From Hippopus hippopus (taxonomy: Eukaryota; Mollusca; Bivalvia; Cardiida; Cardiidae): a stretch of DNA of 64,000 nt. Where the stretch lies: contig OX328097.1 in the NCBI GenBank assembly GCA_946811185.2, forward strand, positions 55,643,063 through 55,707,062. Reading direction: 5' to 3'. This document shows, in pieces, positions 43,727-55,047 of this stretch. Made by a program: the position numbers and the translations under genes. The notes beneath the pieces were generated by a model. It worked only from the letters and a program-made list of their open reading frames with translations. It was not told the DNA's origin and ran no database searches. Numbering within the stretch: the stretch's first letter is position 1; every line of letters begins with the position of its first letter.

Positions 43727-43935
43727 GACAGTTCAGCCACTTTTAAACCATTTCATTATTTTATCAAACTATAATAATTATTGTATCTGCCAATTGTTAC
43801 CCCTGACGGTTGCAAGGTTGCATAGGTTATGACCGATAGAAAATGCAATTCATTTTCTGGAGGCCATCAAAAAAATCACTCTTGTGATGATTCCAATTTT
43901 AAATTGAAGATTTTCAATATATTTTATTTATCTCT
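43727..43935. repeat. TTAAAGATACAT-type MITE, fragment
   Basis: CAGTTCAGCCACTTTTAAACC, ATCAAACTATAATAATTATTG, CTGACGGTTGCAAGGTTGC and ATGACCGATAGAAAATGC match the left part of the MITEs at 10230 and 51491. Neither end is kept. Confidence 0.6.
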
Positions 43936-44501
43936 TACTCCATATAATTATATCAATTACTCGTCTACGTTTATATTATATATATAAGGCAATATCAGTC
44001 AGCAAAATTTTTTGCTTTGCCATACTTACAACATTTACAGAAAACATACCAAAGTTAGCTGAGATGATTTGTCTATCTCTTTTTTGTAATGTTTTCAAAG
44101 CCCTCAGGGTCCTAAAAATGCAAGATTGTGTCATAAAGAGTTGAAAGTTTTTGTGCCGTACATTAAGCAGCGGCATTCCATATCTGTGGCAAAGAGAAAT
44201 TGTGCCCACATCTTTTCTTTCCATCAAACTAGGACAAGCACATTTTTTTACACGCAAACAATGTCAGCCTCTTCAAAAAATATTCAAAATTGCACAATTT
44301 TTTTTTTACACCATAAATCTCTAAGCTACATGGTTTTCTTTTAACAAGAAAATGTGTTGATCACAAACTCTCTCCAGTATAGTTTTTAAACATGAACTTT
44401 CATTGCTTGTGAAAAAAGAACAGAATTATAAACAAACTTTTTAGAAGTGTGTTCTTATATTTTATAATACTGTTTGACGCAAGTAATGTCATTGTCATTA
44501 G
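43936..44501. other. No repeat recognised; minor hpM scrap
   Basis: GTTTTCAAAGCCCTCAGGGTCC, then GATTGTGTCATAAAGAG (44091-44142) is an hpM end scrap. The rest is AT-rich without features. Confidence 0.4.
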
Positions 44502-44611
44502 AACTTGATTTTTCGCCTCCAAGCATGGAGTTTGTGCGTTCCACAGAATGTTTTCAGCTTCAAGGAGAATTCATCATTTTACCAAAGGATGCTTTATCAG
44601 AGAGCCTTCAG
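44502..44611 (+). CDS. Candidate internal exon, unknown protein
   Basis: An open frame reads ELDFSPPSMEFVRSTECFQL then QGEFIILPKDALSESLQ and ends at a good splice donor (CTTCAG|GTAATT, 44611/44612). Possible acceptors are TTGTCATTAG (exon from 44502) or TGTTTTCAG (exon from 44558, which would be phase 0). Codon choice looks coding-like and the stretch matches no repeat in the window. I do not recognise the protein. If the 44558 acceptor is used it is phase-compatible with the candidate first exon at 11341-11400, but 33 kb of intron and possible missing exons make that only a suggestion. Confidence 0.3.
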
Positions 44612-44765
44612 GTAATTTTGGTAAAAACTTCACTTTTTTTTTTCAAGTGGAGGTTCAATCACTTTGTTACCTCTCGCAGATGACCCTTGTCTTTGTCTAA
44701 ATAGAGCAGTTTTCTTTTTAGAAACACTGTAGCAAAAATGAAAATTACAATCAATTGTCCTTTTT

Positions 44766-46399
44766 AGCTCATCTGAGCACGAAGTGCTCAAGGTGAGCTT
44801 TTGTGATCGTGCCGTGTCCGTCGTCCGTCGTCAACTTTTACCCTGTGTACGCTCTAGAGGCCACATTTTCAGTCCGATACTCGTGAAACTTGGTCAATGA
44901 TATCTCGGACGAGTTCGAAAATGGGTCATGTCAGGTCAAAAACTAGGTCACCAGGTTAAATCTTAGAAAATCCTTGTGTACACTCTAGAGGCTACATTTT
45001 CAGTCCAAAACTCCTGAAAGTTGGTCAGAATGTTTGTCTTGATGATATCTCGGACGAGTTCAAAAATGGGTCATGTCCGGTCAAAAACTAGGTCACTAGG
45101 TCAAATCTTAGAAAAACCTTGTGTACGCTCAAGAGGCTACATTTACAGTCCAAAACTCTTGAAAGTTTGTCAGAATGTTTTTCTTGATGATATCTTGAAC
45201 GAGTTCAAAAATGGGTCATGTCTGATAAAAAACTAGGTCACTAGGTCAAATCTTAGAAAAACCTTGTGTACGCTCTAGATGCCACATTTTCTGTCCAAAA
45301 CTCTTGAAATTTGGTCAGAATGTTTGTCTTGATGATACCTCAGATGAGTTTGAAAATGGGTCATGTCAGGTCAAAAACCAGGTCACTTGGTCATTTCTTA
45401 GAGAAACCTTGTGTACGCTCTAGAGGCTACATTTTCAGTCCAAGTTGGTCAGAATGTTTGTCTTGCTGATATCTGGAATGAGTTCGAAAATGGGTCATGT
45501 CCGGTCAAAAACTAGGTCACTAGGTCAAATCTTAGAAAAACCTTGTGTACGATTCAGAAGCCACATTTTCTGTCCAAAACTCCTGCAAGTTGGTCAAAAT
45601 GTTTGTCTTGATGATACCTCAGAAGAGTTTGAAAATGGCTCATGTTGGGTAAAAAACTAGGTCACCATGTCAAATCTTAGAAAAATCTGGTGTACGCTCT
45701 AGAGGCTACATTTTCAGTCCAAAACTCCTGAAAATTGGTCAGAATGTTTGTCTTGATTATATCTCAACCAAGTTCAAAAATGGGTCATGTCCGGTCAATA
45801 ACTAGGTTGCTAGGTCAAATCTTAGAAAAACCATGTGTACGCTCTAGAGGCCACATTTTCTCTCCAAAATTCTTGAAAGTTAGTCAGAATGTTTGCCTTG
45901 ATGATATCTCAGATGAGTTAAAAAATGGGTCATGTTAGGTAGAAAACAAGGTCACTAGGTTATATCTTAGAAAAACCTTGTGTAGGCTCTAGAGGCCACA
46001 TTTTCAATCCAAAACTCTTGAAAGTTGGTCAGAATATTTGTCTTGATTATATCTTGGATGTCTTTGAAAATGGGTCATGTTGGGTCAAAATCTAGGTCAC
46101 TAGGTCAAATCTTAGAAAGACCTTGTATACACCCTAGAGGCCACATTTTCAATCCTATACTCATGAAACTTGGTCAGAATGTTTGTCTTGATGATTTCTT
46201 GGACCAGTTTGCAAGTGGATCATTTCGGGTCAATAATTAGGTCACTGAGTCAAATCTTCAAAAAACCCTTTTCAGTCAAATACTCATGAAAATCTTGGTA
46301 GAATGTTTGTCATAATATCTCAAAAGAGATTGAAAATGGGTCATGTTTGGTCAAAAGACTCAGATGAGTGACTTCAGGGCCATCATGGCCCTCTTTGTT
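44766..46399 (+). mobile_element. H1 Helentron-like element, ~10 tandem units
   Basis: 5' palindrome AGCTCATCTGAGCACGAAGTG after CCTTTTT, CCGTCGTCCGTCGTC, ~145 bp units (one shortened near 44895, where TTGGTCA jumps to ATGATATC). The 3' end is GACTCAGATGAGTGA, GGGCCATCATGGCCC, CTCTTTGTT. Note that both copies of the end motif changed together: 5' ATCTGAG and 3' CTCAGAT are still exact complements, as if one end is copied from or selected to match the other. Confidence 0.75.
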
Positions 46400-46969
46400 T
46401 CCAAAAATCTTCTATGCTGCAGGGTGAAAACTGCAATTTTAGATTTCTGAGAAGGCAGTGCTACAAGCAGCAATAAAAAATCTCCTTTTGCAACAATTTT
46501 TCTCATTATTTTTGTATGTTAAATCTTTAGTGATGCAGGTAACCCATATTTCAGAAGGATTTTAAGGACATTTTCTGAATGATCACCTGCAGATTTAATG
46601 AGCTTATTATAGCTACTTTTCCAACATTACTAACACTATTATTAAAATAAATGTCTTCCTTTCCTTCGCATAATCTCCATTGTGTTGTTTGTACCATTTG
46701 TTTTTGTATTCCAAAATATTGACTGAATGTTTATGCCTTTATTTATGGGTTTCACAGGCACTAGGGTTTGGTTTTAAAGAGTTTTGCCCCAGGACAATTC
46801 TATGAAAAAAGTCTTGGTATGAATCAAACCCAGGAATTACAAACAACTGAGCCATGCAGAACTCCCTGCAAAAAGAATGACTGTAAAGTGTTAGTCACTT
46901 GCGCACTGATGCAGTTTGGAGTGTTTTGATTGGGTTTACTCCTGAGTAAGCCAGATGATAATGTTTTAG
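46400..46969. other. Unassigned with a worn SINE piece
   Basis: At about 46735-46865 the minus strand shows a degraded tRNA-like head (GCATGGCTCAGTTG, then GGTTTGATTCATACC). Otherwise AT-rich and featureless. Confidence 0.4.
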
Positions 46970-47154
46970 ACATTCATATTGAGTTTATTTCAAGGTGACA
47001 AGCTTTATGTGGCTCAAATGACAGGATTTGTCCCTGATAAGGATAGAAAATATTGTGGGAAAGGAAAAAAAGCATTTTGTCCGTTTCCCACATTGTTTTC
47101 AAAACCTTTTGTCCTCAGGATGTAAATACTTGGGATCATTTGGTAAAGGGTTAA
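46970..47154 (-). repeat. hpM MITE, left end lost
   Basis: ATGTGGCTCAAATGACAGG, AATATTGTGGGAAAGG and TTTGGTAAAGGGTTAA are present. The palindrome is shortened (AAAAAGCATTTTGTCCG). Confidence 0.6.
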
Positions 47155-47715
47155 AGTTTAAGTACAAAATGGTTTTTTTACCCTCAAATATTGCACAACT
47201 TTTACCTGCATTTAGTGTCATTATTGTTGTTGTTATGAGTTAGGGATTATCGTAGTAGCGTCTGGAAGGATCCATGTATATGATGTAATCATATTTACAA
47301 ACTCATTTCTGCTTGGTTAATTTGGTGTACAAATACAGTCAAGTTTCTCTTAGTTCATTAACCCGTAGACATCCAATTCTCACAACCAAAATTCTGCTCC
47401 TGCTTTCTTCCCATAACATGCTGGATTTTTAGCTTTCTAACACAAGCACATTATATGGGTGCCAGTATCAGCAGTTGCTCTAACAGTGAAAAATTTTGAG
47501 TTGAACAAGAGGCATATCTGTTTATAAAATATTCTGTTCTTGTATTGGCTACCCTTTGGACAATGCTTTAACAGATAAGTCGCCTAACTATGAAGTCTTT
47601 CAGTAATGACAATCGAAATTGGAGTCAAAGTTTATGCATGATGTTGGCACAGATAACTTCAGGTCTATGACGATTATCTAGATGTTTTCTTTAAAAGACT
47701 GCTAACCGAAAAAGG
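47155..47715. other. No gene seen; possible reversed H3 tail
   Basis: AACAAGAGGCATATCTGTTT (47506-47525) followed by ATAAAATATTCTG resembles the H3 3' end read on the minus strand (AACAAGATGTCTGTTTG), the only possible H-type trace in the reverse orientation. The match is weak. Confidence 0.3.
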
Positions 47716-47940
47716 TTAATACATTTAATGATCCAGAATTTTAATGATCCTAAGGAATAAGGTTTGTGAATATATTGCCAGAAAAGGAGAAAATGCTGCT
47801 AAATAGCATTTTTTCTATTTCCCAAAGTGTTTTGTAGCCTGTAAGAGACTCTATGCTCATTTGTATTACTTTTCAATATGTGGTCTGCAGATGCTTTGAA
47901 TTCAGGAAAGTCTGAAATTTGTCGTGTGGGAAAAGGTTAA
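47716..47940 (+). repeat. hpM MITE
   Basis: TTAATACATTTAATGATCC to GTGGGAAAAGGTTAA, palindrome GAAAAGGAGAAAATGCTGC, then AGCATTTTTTCTATTTCCC, with worn arms. Confidence 0.6.
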
Positions 47941-48289
47941 ATAACTCTGGTTTAACTACCAGTATACAATTCAGATTGTATAGAATGACCCTAGACTACC
48001 CATTGATTAGTTCCTCTTGGTTGTGGACAGTGTTAGTATGTTGCAATCAGCAATTGTTGATTAGCCATTGCTGCTCTTGTTAAACCCAGGTTGACCACCA
48101 ATGGTAGGTCATTTCAGATATGCTGATGATTTCCAGCATTTTCCTGTCCTACCATGGTCATGGGTTCGTCACCTGTCACTGGTCGGTGACACACTGGTCA
48201 TCGGTGTTACTCTGCTGTCATTGTAGGGTATAGATAAACTGGGAAGGTTTGATTCAGTGCCAGATTACGAAGGTTTATCATGTAGATAC
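47941..48289. other. No gene seen; local inverted words
   Basis: CCAATGGTAGGTCAT (48100) and CCTACCATGGTCATGGG (48147), with GGTTGACC and TGTCACTGGTCGGTGACA nearby, give short stems only. Confidence 0.35.
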
Positions 48290-48499
48290 AGGTTTAAGAT
48301 GCAAGTTCAATGACTCCAGAATAGGTTTTTGAAAACACTGTATGAAAAGGAAAAAAATGCTGGAAACCAGGATTTTCTCCTTTTCCCACAATGTTGTGTA
48401 CCCTTTCTAGAATATATTCTAACATTTTTAATTTATTGTTGTCTGCAAATATTTTCATCTTCGACAAGTCTAAATGTTTGTCCATTGATAAAGAATTAA
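48290..48499 (+). repeat. hpM MITE
   Basis: GTTCAATGACTCCAGAATAGG, AAAAGGAAAAAAATGCTGG, TTTTCTCCTTTTCCCAC, ATTGATAAAGAATTAA. The left end is worn; the right TTAA is shared with the next copy. Confidence 0.6.
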
Positions 48500-50506
48500 C
48501 ACTTGACAAAGCAAAGGTTTAGACTTGTTCAGTAAGAAGGCTTTTACAGACAACAAAATGTTGCCCAAATAATTTGACTTCGAAAGGGTAAAAAACATTG
48601 TTGGAAAAGAAGAACATGCTGTTTACTAGCACTTTTTAGCTCACCTGAGCACAAAGTGCTCATGGTGAGCTTTTGTGATCGTGCTGTGTCCGGCGTCCGT
48701 CAACTTTTACCTTGTGTACCTAGAGGCCACATTTTCAGTCCAATACTCATGAAACTTGGTCAAAATGCTTGACTTGATGATATCTCGAACGAGTTCAAAA
48801 ATGGGTCAGGTCAAGTCAAAAAACTAGATCACTAGGTCAAATCTTAGAAAAACCTTGTGTACACTGTAGAGGCCACATTTTCAGTCCAATGCTTCTGAAA
48901 GTTGTTCAGCATGTTTGTCTTGATAATATCTCAGAAGAGTTTGAAAATGGGCCAGGTCGGGTCGAAAACTAGGTCACTAGGTCAAATTTTAGAAAAACCT
49001 TGTGTACGCTCTAGAGGCCATATTTTCAGTCCAATACTCTTGAAAGTTGGCCAGAATGTTTGTCCTTTTGATATCTCGGAGGAGTTTGAAAATGGGCCAG
49101 GTCAGGTCAAAAACTAGGTCACTAGGTCAAATTTTAGAAAAACTTGTGTATGCTCTAGAGGCCACATTTTCAGTCTAATGCTCGTGAAAGATGGTCAGAA
49201 TGTTTGTCCTAATGATATCTCGGACAAGTTTTGAAATGGGCCAAGTCGGGTCAAAAACTAGGTCACTAGGTCAAATCTTAGAAAAACCTTGTATATGCTC
49301 TAGAGGCCACATTTTCAGTCGGTTTTTCTTGAAAGTTGGTCAGAATGTTTGTCTTGATGATATCTCGGAGGAGTTTGAAAATGGGTCAGGCCGGGTTTTT
49401 ACAACTAGGTCACTAGGTCAAATCTTAGAAAAACCTTGTGTACGCTCTAGAGGCCACATTTTCAGTCCAGTAATCTTGAAATTTGGTCAGAATGTTTATC
49501 TTGATGATATCTCAGACAAGTTTGAAAATGGGTCAGGTCGGGTCTAAAACTAGGTCACTAGGTCAAATCTTAGAAAAACCTTGTATATGCTCTAGAGGCC
49601 ACATTTTCAGTCCAATGCTCTTGGAAGTTTGTCAGAATGTTTGTCTTGATGATATCTCTGATGAGTTCGAAAATGAGGTCAGGTCAAAAACTAGGTCATT
49701 AGGTCAAATCTTACAAAAACTTTGTACCAGTATACGCCCTAGAGGCCACATTTTCAGTCCAATGCTCTTGAAAGTTTGTCAAAATGTTTGTCTTGATGAT
49801 ATCTAGAACGAGTTCGAAAATGGGTCATGTCAGGTCAAAAACTAGGTCACTGGGTCAAAACCTTGTGTACGCACTAAAGGTTACATTATCAGTCCAATAT
49901 TTTTGAAACTTGGTCAGAATCTTTGTGTTGATATCTTGCACGAGTTTGAAAATGGGTCACATGGGGTCAAAAACTAGTTCACCAGGTTTAATCTTTGAAA
50001 AGCCTTGTGTACCCTCTAGAGGCCACACTTTCAGTCCAATAATCTTGAAATTTGGTCAGAATGTTTGTCTTGATAATGTTTTAGACTAGTATGAAAATGG
50101 GTCATGTTTGATAAAAAACTAGGTCACTGGGTCAAATCTCGGAAAAAACCTTATGTACACCCTCAAATACTCATGAAAGGTGGTCAGAATGTTTGTCTGG
50201 ATAATTTCTACATGTTTGAAAATAGGCAATATTGAGCTTAAAAGTAGGCCATTGAGATAAATTCTAGAAAAAGCTTGTGTACACTCTAGAGGCCATGTTT
50301 GTAAGTCCAATACTAGTGAGTGTTTGTCAGAATGTTTGTCTTAATATCTCGGAAGAGATTGGAAATGGGTCATGTTTGATCAAAAGACTCAGGTGAGCGA
50401 TTTCAGGGCCATCATGGCCCTCTTGTTTATCCGTTTCTAGCAATGTTTTCAAAAGCTTTCTTCCTCAAGTCCACTATAACTTAGGTTTTTGTTTTGTGAA
50501 GGGTTA
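48496..50506 (-). repeat. hpM MITE interrupted by an H1 element in its hairpin
   Basis: The left part (48496-48637) runs from TTAACACTTGACAAAGC to ACATGCTGTTTACTAGCACTT. The right part (50428-50506) resumes with TATCCGTTTCTAGCAATGTTTTC and ends TGTGAAGGGTTA. The break falls in the T-run of the right palindrome arm (family GCATTTT|CTCC). Confidence 0.65.
48638..50427 (+). mobile_element. H1 Helentron-like element inside an hpM MITE
   Basis: 5' palindrome AGCTCACCTGAGCACAAAGTG directly after CACTTTTT, GGCGTCCGTCAAC, about twelve ~145 bp units, 3' end GACTCAGGTGAGCGA, GGGCCATCATGGCCC, CTCTTGTT. The first eight or so units are very alike; the last ones (from about 49860) are worn, as in the H1 copy at 41139, and in those last units the two copies also resemble each other in detail (for example AAGTCCAATACTAGTGAGTG and GCCCAGTACTAACGAGTG). 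Confidence 0.78.
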
Positions 50507-51252
50507 CGAGCCAGACCTACTATTGAATAGTTCAGTTCTGACCTAATACAACTCCAGTGAACATCCACTTCAATCTGGACTATTCTGATCTTGATCTACA
50601 TTACACTCGAAGGCAAGAAAAGTTGTGAAAGTCACCCTCAACTTTTTTTGCTGTTGGGAAAATTTTATGTAAAGATGTGCATTAAGAATAGATATACCCC
50701 CATTTTATGAGTTTTCATAATCACAGTTTTCTTGATTACTTTAAGATAAATGTGAATTATGGTAGAAAATACGAGAACAATGGTTAACTGGGTCATGTTG
50801 GTGGTAGGCGATAGTGAACAGGGCTGGTAACCAATAGGTTGTGTGTTTTAATCCCTCAGATAGAATTCTCCTCAGCAAATGATTTAAATCATGACAATTA
50901 TGTGGAGTTAGATTCCTTTCTCACCAATTAGAACTTTCAAGTGTTCAGTAAAACTTTTGTCTTTATTGTAAACAACATAGATGAAGGTCAAACTGCCTGT
51001 TATGAATGATGAAGATCATAATTAGACTGTATTGTCTGTGCAGTAATTTGCAGTCTGATTTTCAACTACACTGTCAACAAAGTAACTAGAGGGTATAACA
51101 GTAAAAATTACATTTATTTTCAGTTTCCCGTTTGACCTATTGCTGTACTGTGCTGATGATATACATCTTTTTATGCTTCTGCCGAGGCCATCTTGAAGGG
51201 GGAAAAGCAACTCTGTTTTCCCACCCTGTTTTTCATCACTTGATATCATCAT
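50507..51252. other. Unassigned; small repeat pieces
   Basis: A tRNA-like stretch at about 50797-50865 (GTTGGTGGTAGGCGATAG, then GGTTGTGTGTTTTAATCCC) and a single GATCAGACTG-family arm (CTGATCTTGATCTACAT, 50594). No exon-like segment. Confidence 0.4.
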
Positions 51253-51470
51253 TTAACCCTCTTCCAATTGTCCTGTATACAATCCTGGGAAAGAAAGCTT
51301 TTGACAACATTGTGAGAAAATGTTGGTGATCGTTTTTTTTCTCCATTTATAATCTTTTCTACATTTTCAAAGACAAATCACATCCTTGATCTTTAGCTTC
51401 AATCAATTTTATCTTCTGCAAATGATTTTAATTTGGACAAGTGTTTTGTTTTGTTGTCTGTAAGAGTTAA
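51253..51470 (+). repeat. hpM MITE
   Basis: TTAACCCTCTTCCAATTGTCC to GTCTGTAAGAGTTAA. One palindrome arm is short (ATTGTGAGAAAATGTTGG, then TTTTTTTCTCC). Confidence 0.6.
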
Positions 51471-51490
51471 AAAAGACACTTTCCTTTCCT

Positions 51491-52128
51491 TTAAAGAGGC
51501 CCTTATACTCATTTTCAGCCAGTTTTAACTCATTTTGTCTGTATTTTATCAAACTATAGTCATTCTTATATCTTCATGCCAAATATTACGCCTGACGGTT
51601 GCAAGGTTGCTTAGATTACGGTCGATAGAAAATGTATTTCGCAGAGTTGTGGCCTTCCATGTAAACAGAATCGTCGTTTCCGGTTTTTGAATCGAAGATT
51701 TCGATATATCCGTTATACACTCAGGTAGATTTGTATGATGATCATGCATTCTGTCACGTGACTATATTTGACCTTTGCCCTGCGTCTAATGAGGTAAACA
51801 AAGGAAAATGGAGGCTTCTCTGTTGCAGCCTGGATTATCAGACGGAGGTTGCGGCCTATATGCAAATTACACCGTATCTGACTCTAGGCGGAGACCAACG
51901 ATAAATTTCCATGACACACTGCCATTGTTTACAGCTTCGATCGTCGGCCAGTTTTCTTCTGACCAATGTTCGGTTTCTAATACAAATCTCCGTGTTACTT
52001 TTTCTCAACTACACCATATATGTCAGTAATTTATCTATGTTTACACAAAGGACTGATTTCTGTACCATTCTAAATTATTTGAAATTTAAAAGCGTTTTTG
52101 ATCACTGGCTGTAGACGGGCATCTTTAA
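51491..52128. mobile_element. MITE with TTAAAGAGGCCC ends, longest copy
   Basis: TTAAAGAGGCCC (51491) and GGGCATCTTTAA (to 52128) form a 12 bp inverted repeat with one mismatch. It shares AAACTATAGTCATTCTTAT, CTGACGGTTGCAAGGTTGC and GTAATTTATCTATGTTTACA with the copies at 10230 and 43727. About 300 bp (51715-52015) are absent from the 10230 copy and include AAAATGGAGGCTTCTCTG with an open frame of 73 codons, which I take to be repeat interior, not an exon, though it could be captured host sequence. Confidence 0.6.
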
Positions 52129-52440
52129 CCCTTAATCAAACAGTCTCATTTTCTAACAAACCTGAGGAAGATGGCTTTTGAAAAGGTTATATAGTATACT
52201 TTCTTATACCTTCTATATTTTCTTATACCTTCCATATTAAGACATTAAGTTGGTTTGTGAAATTCTAGACTTGTCCAAAATCAAAGCAAGTGTAGATGAC
52301 AATGGAAATCTCGCTCAGAAAATGAAATATGTCCATGAACAGTAGAAAATGTTACGGGGAAAAATAGAAAATGTTGGTCACCTAAGCTTCTTTCACTGCA
52401 AGAAACTGAAAGGTTTGCCTCACACTACAGGCTAGCTGGT
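52129..52440. repeat. hpM MITE fragments
   Basis: A left-end piece at about 52125-52190 (TAACCCTTAATCAAACAG ... GAGGAAGATGGCTTTTG) and a '-' piece at 52262-52390 (CTAGACTTGTCCAAAATC ... GGGGAAAAATAGAAAATGTTGG). Between them lies a duplicated TTTCTTATACCTTC word. Confidence 0.5.
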
Positions 52441-53071
52441 TAATAGAGGTGTTCATTGGGGCAGGTTTGACTTGCCCATTTTGACAGGATTGATTGTCTC
52501 TGGAAAATTTTGTTATGGGTAACATCCAAATTCAACATGCTATATGCTTGGTTGGGTTTTTTAAGCCCTTTAACTCAACTTTAAATCTACTTTATTTAAT
52601 GGGTTTTGCTTATTTTCTGTTTTTGCAATCTCTGCTGTATATCGGATGTTGTCACATGTGTGAATGTGCCCTTGAAATGTTTCTCTCTCAATTTATACGC
52701 CTGAATGCAGGTTACACTATCACGCAATGACAATCTGGTTGCTTGTCTGTCTGGCCGTCTATTAGCCTGTGTAGCTACCACCTTCTGCGGTTCTTTGGAA
52801 ACCTGAAACCTGCCAGAATATAGCGTATTTTTATGACACCTTGTATTTTATTTTGTTCCCAATCAATTTAGGTGTTCCTGATTAATATGCCATGGACTTT
52901 AGAAATAAAAATTTCCGACAAACCCATGTGGCATATATGATGCATTGCATTACTTTGCTCTTGTTTTATGTAAAAATTCAATTCTAGTGTCTCTTTATCT
53001 TCTGTTAGACATAACAGTTCGAAGATATAATTTGGCTTAATAACCAAACTCATTCTCAGTGTCTCTAGTTT
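52441..53071. other. No gene or clear repeat seen
   Basis: Open frames of about 60-80 codons overlap on both strands; none has exon-like borders. Confidence 0.4.
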
Positions 53072-53780
53072 TTAGCAAACCTCAGTGGCATAAAGTGGTG
53101 AAGGTAATAGCTTTTGTGATTGTGCTGTGTCCAGAAAGGTAAATCTTGCAAAAATATAAATCTTGTATGCACTGTAGATGCTTCATTTCAGTCCAGTGTT
53201 CATGAAAGTTGGTTAGAATGGTAATATATTGAATGAGTTCAAAATTGGGTCATCTTGAGTAAGAATAATGTCACTAAGTCTAATTTTGAAGAAAAAAAAA
53301 GTGTACACCCTATAGGCTGCACTTTCAGTCAAATACTTGTTAGAATATTTGCCTTGATGCAGTATCAGGTAAGTTCATAATTTGGTCACCCCAATTAAAA
53401 AAGTAGGTCATAAGGTCAAATCTTAGAAAAACCTCTTTAAAGGCCACTTTTTCATTCCAAATCTCATGGAACTTAAAACGTTCATCATAGAACTTCTGGG
53501 AAAACTTTGGAAATAGGTACCTATGATTAAAATATAGGTCACTTTATTGAATCTTGGAAAAGTCTGTTTATGCTAGAGGGTTAATTTTAGATCTAATGTT
53601 TAAAATGCTTGTCTTAATAATATCCCAGGTGGATTTGAATATGGGTAATCTTTGATAAAAAATATTGGTCACTAGGTCAGATATAAGAAAAAACATGATT
53701 CATTATTCATGAAACTGAGTGATTGAAGGTTGTCTTGATAATATTCTCGTATTTAGCCCTTTTCCAATCAACAGAGTATT
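53072..53780 (+). repeat. Fossil H1 element
   Basis: TTTTTAGCAAACCTCAGTGG and GGTAATAGCTTTTGTGATTG align with the H1 head; core words (TCAGTCCAGTGTTCATGAAAG, TAGGTCACTTTATTGAATC) align with H1 units at low identity. No palindrome or 3' hairpin survives. Much older than the H1 copies at 41-50 kb. Confidence 0.6.
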
Positions 53781-53785
53781 AGATT

Positions 53786-54887
53786 CAGGGTTTTCCTTGA
53801 CGCACGATTTTGTGCATTTTGACGCATTTTTAAGGTAAATGACCTGCAATTTTTTCAACAATGCGTCATTGTTGACACACAAATACGGTAAGAGTTAATA
53901 ACAATCGTATATACTACCGACACTGTTACATCGCGAGTAGACAAAAAAGCTGGAGTACGAAGAGAAAGTGGGACGAAACACAAGACTGTGTATTGATTTT
54001 ACTAGAATACCGTCAGTTTTGAAAAGGGTCTAAACTAAACCAGTCGATCTCTAATGAAAACAATAATTATGGTTCTGTCAAAATCAACGTCATTCTTGTT
54101 CTCTGCAAGGAAGCAGAGTCCTTAAACAAAGATCAGATGATAAAACGCGTGTTAAGAGCACCCAGAAACACATTTCAAAGTCTTGAGGGTTTACTGTAAA
54201 ATAGGTAAAGAGATACACTTCATTATTCGTCGAAAACAGCGGCATGACTGTAACCCGTTAGTCGAAACACAGGAATTGGTCGTTTAATTGGTGAAAATAG
54301 TTCATTTTCGACCGAAATTGATATTCTCTATCAAGAAAAGCAATAAAGACTTCCCAATCCGGCCGACGACAAGCTATTTTCACCAATTAAACGGTTGATT
54401 CATGTGATGAAAACAAATCAAAATAACCCTTTACCACAGACAGAGGCTGCACAAACCTCGAAATTCAACCCTTGTGCATCGTCAAAAAACTAGAGGTCAT
54501 GATGATACTCTTAAAAGATTAAAATTACTAAGAGATATGACAGCTTGTCTGCAGCTAGAGCATATTTGCTTGTTAAGAATAGGCGTAAATAAAGTAAATA
54601 AAGCATACTCCAGATACTCTTATGAAAAAGGTGCCATCTGGGCTGTAAACTCGCTCTATATAGAGAATCTCTGGTGTTTTTATGTATCTATCATCATGTA
54701 ATAATACATATATAGGGTATACAAAGATTTACACACACAAAAAGACACACATAGTTTCACAAATAGTAGCTTTTGTCTAAGCTAATTACATTTTGTTGTG
54801 ACCCCCACAAATTCCAAAATGACCCCCATTATTTTTGACTAGGGATTCATAATGACCCCCTATTTTTGTTGCCAAGGGAAAACCCTG
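53786..54887. mobile_element. Non-autonomous hAT-like element, 1.1 kb
   Basis: Ends CAGGGTTTTCCTTGACGC (left) and, inverted at the right, CAGGGTTTTCCCTTGGCAAC. AGATT flanks both sides (53781-53785 and 54888-54892), a 5 bp candidate duplication. Inside are a 20 bp exact inverted repeat (54281-54300 and 54374-54393, CGTTTAATTGGTGAAAATAG) and an open stretch at 54474-54701 that matches no family I recognise. No hAT transposase motif is visible. Confidence 0.65.
54281..54393. repeat. Exact 20 bp inverted repeat, 73 bp apart
   Basis: CGTTTAATTGGTGAAAATAG at 54281-54300 and its exact complement at 54374-54393, inside the hAT-like element. TTTCGACCGAAA lies between. Confidence 0.8.
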
Positions 54888-55047
54888 AGATTGGTTCAAA
54901 CTGATGAATTTTCACATGACAGAGCTGAATCAAATATCTGGATTTAGATCAGAAAAATATAAAGACCTAGATGAGCAATTTAGGGCTGCCTTGACTCTCT
55001 CGTGTTAGAGGCACCTTCAGATAGAGGATATAACTTCGCTTAACTCT

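Noticed and set aside
41270..49806. Series of similar ~71-codon open frames (starting like MVRMFVLMIS) as a repeated gene family
   Set aside because: They recur every ~145 bp because each H1 unit is open in one frame. The unit length is not a multiple of three, so the frames rotate and overlap. No start context, and they follow repeat boundaries.
51808..52029. 73-codon frame starting MEASLLQPG as a gene
   Set aside because: Lies inside a MITE bounded by TTAAAGAGGCCC ends; no splice borders. Kept only as a possible captured fragment.
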